Below, piece after piece: positions 1 through 5,196 of a stretch of DNA of 5,196 nucleotides (the stretch's first letter is position 1; each line of letters begins with the position of its first letter). Below the pieces are notes generated by a model. That model did not search any database and was not told where the DNA came from. It saw nothing but the letters and a program-made list of their open reading frames with translations. The translations under genes and the position numbers were made by a program. Where the stretch lies: contig DCFV01000026.1 of NCBI GenBank assembly GCA_002314435.1, forward strand, positions 1,178-6,373, in the 5' to 3' direction. Source of the DNA: Acidobacteriaceae bacterium UBA1795 (GTDB lineage Bacteria; Acidobacteriota; Terriglobia; Terriglobales; Acidobacteriaceae).

Positions 1-852
1 GAGGCTGCGGGCGCTTACTTTGTCCATCGTGTCCTGAGCGGTGTGGTGGTAGCTGTTGTTGGGCCCGTAGTTCAGGTCGATGAGGTCGATGGATGGCACG
101 CCGCGCCGGACGAAGGCAAGATGGTCGTCGTCTACGGCCTCTTCCTGCTGGAAGAAGTAACGCTCGTCGCCGTATTTCCTAGCCGCCTGCCGCACCAGAT
201 CGACCAGCCACGCGGTTGAGCGGGACTCGCGCTGGATGTCTAGGTCCTTGTCGCCGATCATGTCGGTGAGAATGAACGCCTTGATCTTGCTCAGCGTTCC
301 GTCGCGACCCCACTTCGCAGCGAGGTGGCGGCTGCCGTAGGTTGAGTCAGACTCCGACCAGTGCTGAATCGCCTCTTCGCCGTCGAAGAACACCAGCCAC
401 ACGGAGTAGCCGTCGAGCTTGCGCCCACCTGGGGTTGCCGCGCGTAATTGGTCGGCGATCCCCAGCAACAGCCCAGTCGTTGCCGCGCCGTCGTTGGCTC
501 CCACGAAGTTGATGTTGCGGAGCCAGTAGTTAGTTTCGTAGTGCGAGGCCAGCACAATGGCGCCGTCCTTTTTCCCAGGGAAGCGCACGATGAAGTTGCG
601 CATAGCCAGCGGTCCGATTGGCGTGTCGGCTGTGAAGGTGTCTTCTTCAACCTTGTCGTGGACAAAGCGCGCGCGCAAAAAGGCCTCAGCCTTCAGGTGT
701 CCGGCGCTGGTGGGCCAGCGCGGCCCGATGGCCGCAAAGTCGCGCGCATACTCATAGGCGCGTCCGCCGTTAAAGCGCTGCTGCGCCTGCGCGGCGAATG
801 CGGCAAGAAAGATTGTCCCTGCCGCAGCACATTTCCAAAGCGAAAACCTCAC
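1..852 (-). CDS. Secreted M28-family glutaminyl-peptide cyclotransferase-like protein (C-terminus beyond window)
   Basis: 284 codons are visible; the stop lies outside the window. The family converts N-terminal Gln to pyroglutamate or acts as a zinc aminopeptidase. By eye it aligns closely with animal glutaminyl cyclase: GANDGA (D121, zinc ligand), FFDGEEA..HW (E159 catalytic, E160 zinc ligand, W165), YGSRHLA (172-178), LTDMIGD (D197), DDDH (241-244), RRGVPSIDLI (249-258) and HHT (H270, zinc ligand). The start is GTG at 852-850, overlapping the tatC stop as GTGA. This start gives a Sec-type signal peptide: R2/K7, a hydrophobic core at 9-21, and an AQA cleavage site after residue 23, so the enzyme should be periplasmic or secreted. 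There is no twin-arginine motif. The 4-bp overlap with tatC implies co-transcription and translational coupling. Cyclase versus aminopeptidase activity cannot be settled from sequence, but the HW and DDDH context favours cyclase-like. Confidence 0.88.
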   Translation of the reverse strand, partial: MRFSLWKCAAAGTIFLAAFAAQAQQRFNGGRAYEYARDFAAIGPRWPTSAGHLKAEAFLRARFVHDKVEEDTFTADTPIGPLAMRNFIVRFPGKKDGAIVLASHYETNYWLRNINFVGANDGAATTGLLLGIADQLRAATPGGRKLDGYSVWLVFFDGEEAIQHWSESDSTYGSRHLAAKWGRDGTLSKIKAFILTDMIGDKDLDIQRESRSTAWLVDLVRQAARKYGDERYFFQQEEAVDDDHLAFVRRGVPSIDLIDLNYGPNNSYHHTAQDTMDKVSARSL

Positions 853-1640
853 GAAGAGACTTCTTTCGCCTTGCGCCGCGAGGGGTGGAAGTACCACGAG
901 ACGCCGATGCCGATCAGATACAGGCACAGCATTGGGATGGCGTAGATGCACATCGTCCACGGGTCGGGGCTGGGCGTGATGATGGCCGCCACTAGAAACA
1001 CCGCGAGTATTGCGTAGCGGATGTTCTTCCACAAAAATCTTGGGCTGACAATGCCGAAGATGGAGAGGAAGAAGATGAGAATCGGCATCTCAAAGCTGAT
1101 GCCGAGGCCGAGGATGATGGAGAGAAAGAAGCCGGTGTACTCCTCGATCGTCACCATCGGGTTGAAGCTCTTGCCGAAGTCCACGATGAGAATTTTGAGC
1201 GCGCCCGGCAACACGTAGAAGTAGCCGAACGACGCACCAAGCAGGAACAAACCCACCGTGGCCACCATGAACGGCACCACGAACCGACGTTCCTTTTGAT
1301 AGAGCCCCGGCGCAATAAACAGCCACACCTGATAAAGGATGAAAGGCGACGCCAGAATCGCACCGCCAATGAGCGACACCTGCAGATACAGGTTCAGCGG
1401 GTCCATGGGGTGCGTGTAGTTGAGCTTGATGTGGAGAGTGTCCAACGGTCGTTCGACCAGGCCATACAGTCTCTCGTGAAAAATGTACGCCACGACGAAG
1501 CCCAGGGCGAGATACATGGCCGAGTGCACGATTCTGCGGCGCAACTCGTCCAAATGTTCCATCAGGCTCATGCCCGGCAGCTCTACACGCTCCGACACCG
1601 CCTGCCGTGCCTTTCCAATCGCATCCGCCGGGTCAGCCAT
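849..1640 (-). CDS. tatC: Twin-arginine translocase subunit TatC
   Basis: TatC is the multi-spanning inner-membrane receptor of the Tat pathway. With TatB it binds RR signal peptides and exports folded proteins. The 263-aa length is normal for the family. It has the N-terminal SLMEHLDELRRR motif (25-36; E32 matches E. coli E15), ILYQVWLFIAP (101-111; F108 matches F94), LYQKERR (113-119; E117 matches E103), GISFEMP (180-186; E184 matches E170) and ITPSPD (221-226; D226 matches D211). About six hydrophobic segments are visible, near 37-55, 88-108, 119-145, 167-192, 206-222 and 228-249, with a basic C-tail. ATG at 1640 overlaps the upstream tatA/B gene by 8 bp, and a GGAGG lies about 12 bases upstream. 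M24 is a possible internal start but would remove little conserved sequence. It is almost certainly in one operon with its neighbours on both sides. Confidence 0.97.
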   Translation of the reverse strand: MADPADAIGKARQAVSERVELPGMSLMEHLDELRRRIVHSAMYLALGFVVAYIFHERLYGLVERPLDTLHIKLNYTHPMDPLNLYLQVSLIGGAILASPFILYQVWLFIAPGLYQKERRFVVPFMVATVGLFLLGASFGYFYVLPGALKILIVDFGKSFNPMVTIEEYTGFFLSIILGLGISFEMPILIFFLSIFGIVSPRFLWKNIRYAILAVFLVAAIITPSPDPWTMCIYAIPMLCLYLIGIGVSWYFHPSRRKAKEVSS

Positions 1641-2130
1641 TCTGGTTTACCGCCTCCGTTGCGGCGGCGCTCGCGCTGGTTGTCTCCGCGGCGGGCTCAC
1701 TGGTTTTAGCTGCGACGGTTTCGCCGGTTGAAGGCGGCTGAATTCGCGGCGTGTCGTCGGTCGTGGTCACGGCCAGCGTTTCCGCTGGCGTTTCAAGCAG
1801 CGGCGGATAGACCTCTTCGCCCGGATAGGGCGAGGCAACACCCTGCACTGCTTCGGGCGCGGCCTCCAGCGCAGGCTGGCTCGCTGCCACCTGTTGACGC
1901 TGGGCCTCTTCCTTCTTGCGCCGCTCGGCCTCTTCGGCCAGCCGCAGTTCCTCTTCCATCTGGAACTTGAAGTCGTTTGAAGCCTTGCGGAACTCGTACA
2001 TCAGCTTGCCGATCTGCTTGCCGATCTGCGGCAGCCGCCGCGGTCCAAAGACCACCAGCGCCAGCACCATCAAGATCAGCGAGTCCGCCATCCCCAGGCT
2101 GCTCAGCTCAATTTGCGGCGTGATTCCCAT
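1633..2130 (-). CDS. Twin-arginine translocase subunit of the TatA/TatB family, TatB-like
   Basis: Single-span Tat component, 165 aa. It has a short N-terminus, one hydrophobic helix (about 14-28), the FGPRRLP hinge (28-34), a basic amphipathic helix IGKQIGKLMYEFRKA (36-50), then FKFQMEEELRLAEEAERRKKEE (54-75), a charged coiled-coil-like stretch. The last 85 residues are a low-complexity Pro/Ala/Glu/Thr tail, likely disordered and cytoplasmic. The acidic D16 lies 13 residues before the hinge Gly, the place held by Glu in E. coli TatB and Gln in TatA; together with the long acidic helix this favours TatB. The start at 2130 is the first in frame after an upstream TGA, but no good Shine-Dalgarno precedes it. 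A start at M14 would leave the membrane helix too short. It overlaps tatC by 8 bp. tatB would be my guess for the symbol, but the TatA/TatB split is unreliable in this group. Confidence 0.93.
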   Translation of the reverse strand: MGITPQIELSSLGMADSLILMVLALVVFGPRRLPQIGKQIGKLMYEFRKASNDFKFQMEEELRLAEEAERRKKEEAQRQQVAASQPALEAAPEAVQGVASPYPGEEVYPPLLETPAETLAVTTTDDTPRIQPPSTGETVAAKTSEPAAETTSASAAATEAVNQNG

Positions 2131-2174
2131 GAAGGATCATGATACCCGCCCGCGCAGCGTGCTCACAAACCCCG

Positions 2175-2183
2175 CCCCCCCCC
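2175..2183. repeat. Homopolymeric C9 (G9 on the coding strand) tract between the dinB-like gene and tatA/B
   Basis: Nine consecutive C on the plus strand lie immediately after the stop codon of the DinB-like gene, within its 54-bp spacer to the tatA/B start. On the transcribed minus strand it reads A-G9-C-G4. It lies about 45 bases from the tatA/B ATG, too far to serve as its ribosome site. The rest of the spacer shows no clear terminator or promoter, so read-through from the DinB-like gene into the tat genes is plausible. Confidence 0.6.
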
Positions 2184-2184
2184 T

Positions 2185-2691
2185 CTACCAGCTGTAGCCT
2201 CCGGAAGCCGGCGGCCAAACGCCCAGCATCTGCCGGAGAAGAACCATTCGGCCCAGGTGATAGGCGTTGTGCGCGCCGAGGTTTTCCAGCTGCTCGCGCA
2301 CTGTCATTTGCCGCATCGGCTCGCCAGGTCGCGACGGGCACCGCACTCTGGTCTCGATCCGCGCTGTGTCGCCGGCGGCCTTTGCCGCCTGGCCCAGACC
2401 GCGTAGAAACCGCGCCCGCAGCGCCGCCCAATCCTCACGCTCCATATCCAGCACTGTGGGAAATCCGTCTGCCGGGCTGGCCGGAAATGGCGTCTCCACT
2501 CCCGAAATCCAGTCAAGCGACACCTGCTGCCAGAAGACCACGTGCCACAGTTCCTGATACAGGGAGTGCGGTACCCCTGTCGGCTTTTGGTGCACCAGTT
2601 CGTCGGAAAGGCCTTCAACAATATGCACTGGCGGCGCGGCCGCACCTGCACCGATGAGCACCTGCTGCAGTTCGGTCATTGTTCGTTCCAT
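2185..2691 (-). CDS. DinB-superfamily (DinB/YfiT-like four-helix) protein
   Basis: 168-aa protein of the DinB-like fold, a four-helix bundle that typically binds a divalent metal through three histidines; members include thiol-dependent transferases and many proteins of unknown function. The expected triad is visible: H50 in ELWHVVFWQ (47-55), then H141 and H145 in the AHNAYHLGRMVLLRQ segment (140-154), which is typical of the last helix. The reading frame stays open upstream to 2919. I chose ATG at 2691 because a G6 Shine-Dalgarno-like run (2699-2704) sits 7 bases before it and family similarity begins here; an internal Met follows at residue 5. It is probably the first gene of the minus-strand block, 54 bp before tatA/B. 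Its substrate is unknown, and nothing in the sequence ties it mechanistically to Tat export. Confidence 0.85.
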   Translation of the reverse strand: MERTMTELQQVLIGAGAAAPPVHIVEGLSDELVHQKPTGVPHSLYQELWHVVFWQQVSLDWISGVETPFPASPADGFPTVLDMEREDWAALRARFLRGLGQAAKAAGDTARIETRVRCPSRPGEPMRQMTVREQLENLGAHNAYHLGRMVLLRQMLGVWPPASGGYSW

Positions 2692-2698
2692 TTCCCTG

Positions 2699-2706
2699 CC
2701 CCCCTT
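2699..2706 (-). promoter_or_regulatory. Ribosome binding site that decides the start of the DinB-like gene
   Basis: On the minus strand AAGGGGGG is followed by a 7-base spacer and then the ATG at 2691. This favours 2691 over the longer open frame, whose extra 76 residues would be read from the strand opposite the nadA leader and resemble nothing in the family. Confidence 0.6.
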
Positions 2707-2748
2707 CTCGCTTGCCCAAGCCTCGCACAACCACCTCGAGCTGCATTT

Positions 2749-2757
2749 TGTTAAAAT
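2749..2757 (+). promoter_or_regulatory. Candidate extended -10 promoter for nadA
   Basis: TGTTAAAAT fits an extended -10 element (TGn followed by TAAAAT, 5 of 6 matches to TATAAT). It lies in the only AT-rich island of the divergent intergenic region. No convincing -35 is present at the usual spacing, which is tolerable for extended -10 promoters. Transcription would begin near 2764, giving a leader of about 190 nt that includes the whole riboswitch. The island also holds the inverted repeat ATTTT-GTT-AAAAT (2745-2757), so it could serve the minus-strand genes or bind a regulator instead. Confidence 0.45.
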
Positions 2758-2768
2758 TTGAGGCATGC

Positions 2769-2821
2769 GGATGCACTCCTCTCGCCTGCCGGCCCGAACC
2801 CGGAGGCCTGCGGACGCATCC
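2769..2821 (+). other. Leader stem-loop upstream of the riboswitch
   Basis: GGATGC (2769-2774) can pair with GCATCC (2816-2821). Inside, GCCT (2784-2787) and CCGG (2789-2792) pair with CCGG (2800-2803) and AGGC (2804-2807), leaving one bulged G (2788) and a 7-nt loop. It would form the first structure of the nadA leader, just before the aptamer. Its role is unknown. It could be a 5' stabilising stem or chance pairing in GC-rich DNA. Confidence 0.4.
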
Positions 2822-2829
2822 AATAGATG

Positions 2830-2945
2830 GACTGCAACAACCCCGTGGGTGGTTTTAGCACCTACTGCAGTCACGAGCCGCCCGGCGGCTCTGGCTTTCA
2901 ACATCCCCGTCCGGAACAACGCGCAAAGCGAACCGGACTGAAGGC
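2830..2945 (+). promoter_or_regulatory. NAD+-I riboswitch (nadA motif), two tandem domains
   Basis: A cis-acting RNA in the nadA leader. Domain 1: P1 GACTGC (2830-2835) pairs with GCAGTC (2867-2872), extended by A2836-T2866; the core ACAACCCC spans 2837-2844; P2 GTGGGTG (2845-2851) pairs with CACCTAC (2859-2865). A linker hairpin (2875-2891) follows. Domain 2: P1 GCTTTCA (2894-2900) pairs with TGAAGGC (2939-2945); core ACATCCCC 2901-2908; P2 GTCCGG (2909-2914) pairs with CCGGAC (2933-2938), topped by a CGC/GCG stem (2920-2930). The repeated core between P1 and P2, the tandem arrangement and the place before nadA match the Acidobacteria-restricted nadA motif, whose first domain is known to bind NAD+ through its ADP moiety. 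Recognition is from memory of the consensus and the Koribacter sequence; no covariance search was run. Confidence 0.88.
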
Positions 2946-2950
2946 GGAAG
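2941..2950 (+). promoter_or_regulatory. nadA Shine-Dalgarno, partly inside the riboswitch P1 stem
   Basis: AAGGCGG (2941-2947) is one mismatch from AAGGAGG and lies 6 bases before the GTG start at 2954. Bases 2941-2945 form the 3' strand of the second-domain P1 helix. A folded, ligand-bound RNA would therefore hide the ribosome site, which implies translational repression. It also supports the GTG as the real start. Confidence 0.7.
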
Positions 2951-2953
2951 ACT

Positions 2954-4087
2954 GTGGACTCTGTCCTCGACGTGCACGCCGCGGCCTCGCTGGCCGACGA
3001 CTCGACCTGCAGCCTGGAAAACTACCTCGCGCTGCCCGACCACTCAATGGATGCCCGCATCGCTGCAGCCCGGGCAAAGCTGGGCACCTCGACGATCCTG
3101 CTCGGCCATCATTATCAGCGCGACGAGGTGATTCGCTTCTCTGACTTTACGGGCGACAGCTACAAGCTCTCCAAGGCAGCCGCGGAAACCGACGCTCGCT
3201 ACATGATCTTTTGCGGCGTTCACTTTATGGCCGAGAGCGCCGACATCCTTGGCCGCGGAGACCAGCAGGTGATTTTGCCTGATTTGAACGCCGGCTGCTC
3301 CATGGCCGACATGGCTGAGATTTCTCAAGTGGTTGATTGCTGGGAGACACTCGAACGGCTCGATCTGGCTGCGGAAACGATTCCGATCACCTACATGAAC
3401 TCGACTGCCGCAATCAAGGCCTTCTGCGGCGAACGCGGTGGGCTGGTCTGCACGTCGTCTAACGCAGGCGCGGCCTTCCGCTGGGGCTTTGAGCGAGGCA
3501 AGCGCATCCTCTTCCTGCCCGACCAGCATTTAGGCCGCAACACGGGCTATGCCATACAGATTCCGCTGGATGAGATGGCGGTGTGGGATCCGTGGGCCCT
3601 ACAGGGTGGACAGAAAAAGGACCGCCTCGCTGCCAGCCGCGTTCTGCTGTGGAAGGGCCACTGCTCTGTCCACCAACGCTTTCTGCCAAGCCATGTCGAC
3701 CAGGTTCGTGCCAAGTATCCCGGCATTCGCGTGATTGTGCACCCGGAATGCCGCTGGGAGGTCTGCCAGAAGGCCGACGACCTGGGCTCTACGGAGCGGC
3801 TGATCGCACTGGTGGAAGAAGCGCCGGCCGGGATCACTTTCGCCATTGGCACCGAGATCCACCTCGTCAACCGGCTGGCCAAGCGGTTTGCACCCGAGGG
3901 CAAGCGCATTATCACCCTCGACGACACCGGTTGCCTGTGCACCACCATGTACCGCATCAGTCCACACCACTTGGCTTGGGCGCTCGAAAACCTAGTTGAA
4001 GGCCGCGTGGTCAACCGCATCCAGGTGAGCGCCGAAGTGAAGCACTGTGCCCGCGTCGCCCTGGACCGAATGCTGGAAATCCGCTGA
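2954..4087 (+). CDS. nadA: Quinolinate synthase NadA
   Basis: Iron-sulfur enzyme of de novo NAD synthesis: it condenses iminoaspartate (from NadB) with dihydroxyacetone phosphate to give quinolinate in the cytoplasm. The 377-aa length fits the longer, Bacillus-type group rather than the ~300-aa archaeal or Thermotoga form. Visible motifs are LGHHYQRDEVI (50-60; H52, Y54), FCGVHFMAESADIL (86-99), LPDLNAGCSM (108-117), ITYMNSTAAIKA (145-156; Y147), LPDQHLGRNT (188-197), KGHCSVHQRF (234-243), HPECRWEVC (263-271; catalytic H263 and E265), IGTE (298-301) and CLCTTMYR (327-334). The [4Fe-4S] ligands by family alignment are C115, C237 and C329. GTG at 2954 is the first start after an in-frame TGA (2939-2941) and has a close ribosome site; the next Met is residue 32. 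No nadB or nadC is adjacent here, so the gene appears monocistronic and riboswitch-controlled. Confidence 0.96.
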   Translation: MDSVLDVHAAASLADDSTCSLENYLALPDHSMDARIAAARAKLGTSTILLGHHYQRDEVIRFSDFTGDSYKLSKAAAETDARYMIFCGVHFMAESADILGRGDQQVILPDLNAGCSMADMAEISQVVDCWETLERLDLAAETIPITYMNSTAAIKAFCGERGGLVCTSSNAGAAFRWGFERGKRILFLPDQHLGRNTGYAIQIPLDEMAVWDPWALQGGQKKDRLAASRVLLWKGHCSVHQRFLPSHVDQVRAKYPGIRVIVHPECRWEVCQKADDLGSTERLIALVEEAPAGITFAIGTEIHLVNRLAKRFAPEGKRIITLDDTGCLCTTMYRISPHHLAWALENLVEGRVVNRIQVSAEVKHCARVALDRMLEIR

Positions 4088-4111
4088 GTGGTTTCAAGAG
4101 ATTATCTCGAA

Positions 4112-4140
4112 AGCGGCGGCACTCCCGTTGTGCCGCTGCT
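4112..4140 (+). terminator. Candidate hairpin terminator after nadA
   Basis: AGCGGCGGCAC (4112-4122) pairs with GTGCCGCTGCT (4130-4140): 11 bp with one G-U pair and a 7-nt loop, 25 bases after the nadA stop. The stem is strong and well placed, but no U-tract follows, so it may be a factor-assisted terminator or a 3'-end stabiliser. A short palindrome, GAGAT-T-ATCTC (4098-4108), precedes it. Confidence 0.5.
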
Positions 4141-4273
4141 GTGGTAAGGCCCTATAACCAGTTAGTAACCACATCTCCGCTCCGACGATAGGGAGTTGGA
4201 CGGGAGCCGTGTCGCTTTCCACAGGCGGACCCCGCACAATGCAGGAGTCAGCACCGCAGAAGGGGTTTGGCTC
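4141..4273 (+). other. Spacer between the nadA hairpin and the lipoprotein gene
   Basis: No gene is supported here. A weak -10-like TATAAC (4153-4158) sits beside two TAACC copies (4156-4160 and 4166-4170) and a small palindrome, GTTA-G-TAAC (4161-4169); no matching -35 is obvious. The far end holds the AAGGGG ribosome site (4260-4265) of the lipoprotein gene, 8 bases before its ATG. ACCCC (4229-4233) could pair with GGGGT (4262-4266), but the loop is long. Confidence 0.35.
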
Positions 4274-5196
4274 ATGCATTTTAGAAATTTCTATATTATT
4301 CTCAGCGCAGCAGTTACGCTCCTCTGCGCAGGCTGTTCCGGGGGTGGCTATCCTTACGTTACGGGAAGTACACCGACCTCATCGGCCAGCCAGACCATCG
4401 TTTTCTCAATGCAGCCCGCGAGCCAGACTGTTGCGCTGGGCGCTGCGGCCACCTTTACCGTGAAGGCCAACGGCGTGGGCTACTTGTCCTATCAGTGGAC
4501 CCGCAACGGGACGGATATTGATGGCGCCAATAGCAGTACCTACACCACCCCGGCGCTCACAATGGACGACAACGACGCCTCCTATGCTGTTGTGGTGCAT
4601 GACTACAATGGATCGGCCTCGAGCCGCTCCGCCACTCTGACCGCCAGCCCCCGCGCGCCCAAGACGGGCGACCTGCGGCTGCTGCTGTTCCAACAGGCCA
4701 CTGCTGCGGGACTGGGCGACACGGCACAAGCCAGCAGTCTGCCCACCAACGAGGCGCAACTGTTTCCTGGCGCGGTTGGATCGCCACTCGAACTGGGGTC
4801 GGCGGCCGTCTGCCAGCCCGGCGTGGAGTACGGCTGCGGCTGGGAGTTTTTTGTCGAATCTCTGCCCACCACACAGAATGGCCTGACCATGCTTTACCAG
4901 GGCCGTGGATACGAGCAGTTCGACAGTGACCTGAATGCGATCAATGCCGCGAATGTCGTGATCCACTCGCTGGACCTTGAGCCGGCCAACAACGCCTACG
5001 GGATGGCCTGGGTATCCACTTTCGCGGCGGGCGGGTTCGACCTGCGGCGTGAGGTGGTTACGCCTGGCGAGATTGCTGCCACTGCGGCAGAGGACGGCGC
5101 TGAAAGTCGCGTGATTACTGCGATTTCCTTTGATGCTGCGGGACAGGCCAACCTGCTCTCCTACAGCTGGACCGGCGACAAGAGCACGGTGTTTGA
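4274..5196 (+). CDS. Ig-like-domain lipoprotein of unknown function (C-terminus beyond window)
   Basis: Open from ATG 4274 to the window edge: 307 codons, no stop. AAGGGG lies 8 bases upstream. The N-terminus is a lipoprotein-type signal (R4, hydrophobic 6-18) ending LCAGC, so C21 is the likely lipidated Cys; Cys at -3 is unusual for a lipobox. A Gly/Ser/Thr linker (22-40) follows. Residues about 41-124 form a bacterial Ig-like domain: QPASQTVALGAAATFTVKA (47-65), YQW (73-75), YTTPALTMDDNDASYAVVV (90-108), SRSATLTAS (117-125). It keeps the core Trp and Tyr but has no disulfide Cys pair. Residues 131-307 match no family I recognise; they contain C180 and C188 in VCQPGVEYGCGW (179-190) and look like beta-rich extracellular sequence. 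An envelope- or surface-exposed, binding-type role is inferred. It is separated from nadA by 186 bp and a hairpin, so it is probably a distinct transcription unit. Confidence 0.8.
   Translation, partial: MHFRNFYIILSAAVTLLCAGCSGGGYPYVTGSTPTSSASQTIVFSMQPASQTVALGAAATFTVKANGVGYLSYQWTRNGTDIDGANSSTYTTPALTMDDNDASYAVVVHDYNGSASSRSATLTASPRAPKTGDLRLLLFQQATAAGLGDTAQASSLPTNEAQLFPGAVGSPLELGSAAVCQPGVEYGCGWEFFVESLPTTQNGLTMLYQGRGYEQFDSDLNAINAANVVIHSLDLEPANNAYGMAWVSTFAAGGFDLRREVVTPGEIAATAAEDGAESRVITAISFDAAGQANLLSYSWTGDKSTVF

Noticed and set aside
448..945. Plus-strand open frame opposite the glutaminyl-cyclase-like gene and the end of tatC
   Set aside because: It is a GC-rich shadow of two well-supported minus-strand genes; its translation resembles no family I recognise.
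2692..2919. Upstream extension of the DinB-like gene to a Met at 2919
   Set aside because: The extra 76 residues are antisense to the nadA riboswitch leader, lack family similarity, and a good ribosome site marks the start at 2691.
3047..3049. ATG at NadA residue 32 as the true start
   Set aside because: It would ignore the AAGGCGG site and the riboswitch geometry, both of which point to the GTG at 2954.
3044..3529. Minus-strand open frame within nadA
   Set aside because: Antisense shadow; nadA motifs run without interruption on the other strand and the translation is featureless.
4229..4266. Possible RNA switch sequestering the lipoprotein ribosome site (ACCCC with GGGGT)
   Set aside because: Only five base pairs over a 28-nt loop with no organised inner stem; expected by chance in GC-rich sequence.
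4209..4463. Plus-strand frame starting at 4209, overlapping the lipoprotein start
   Set aside because: It ends inside the Ig-like domain, shows no domain or signal, and competes with the far better supported frame from 4274.
4406..4966. Long minus-strand open frame opposite the lipoprotein
   Set aside because: The plus strand gives a ribosome site, lipoprotein signal and an Ig-like domain in one frame, whereas this frame is low-complexity Gly/Arg/Val sequence.

Overview
The window looks like a chromosomal stretch from an Acidobacteriota bacterium (inference). It has a high-GC, Gram-negative-type gene set. The strongest pointer is the leader of nadA: two tandem stem-loops, each carrying an ACA(A/T)CCCC core, which match the nadA motif / NAD+-I riboswitch. 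From memory, that RNA class has been reported essentially only from Acidobacteria. A disulfide-free bacterial Ig-like domain in a lipoprotein and a secreted glutaminyl-cyclase-like M28 enzyme fit the same phylum. No mobile element, CRISPR array, tRNA or rRNA was seen.

Left half, minus strand (1-2691): a co-directional block is transcribed right to left. It starts with a DinB-superfamily protein (2185-2691). Then come a TatA/TatB-family subunit (1633-2130), TatC (849-1640) and a secreted M28 glutaminyl-cyclase-like enzyme (852 down to the window edge, C-terminus missing). tatA/B and tatC overlap by 8 bp. tatC and the cyclase gene overlap by 4 bp (GTGA), which fixes a GTG start for the cyclase and suggests translational coupling. 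The block pairs the twin-arginine export machine with an enzyme that would act in the envelope.

Centre (2692-2953): a divergent intergenic region holds a candidate extended -10 promoter, a leader stem and the two-domain riboswitch. The closing stem of the second domain contains part of the nadA Shine-Dalgarno sequence. This suggests that NAD+ (or an ADP-containing relative) represses translation of quinolinate synthase, the committed step of de novo NAD synthesis.

Right half, plus strand (2954-5196): nadA (2954-4087, GTG start) is complete, with its iron-sulfur cysteines and catalytic residues. It is followed by a strong GC-rich hairpin. After a 186-bp spacer comes the start of an uncharacterised Ig-domain lipoprotein (4274 to the window edge, incomplete).

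The most notable non-coding element is the nadA leader. The least characterised protein is the lipoprotein.
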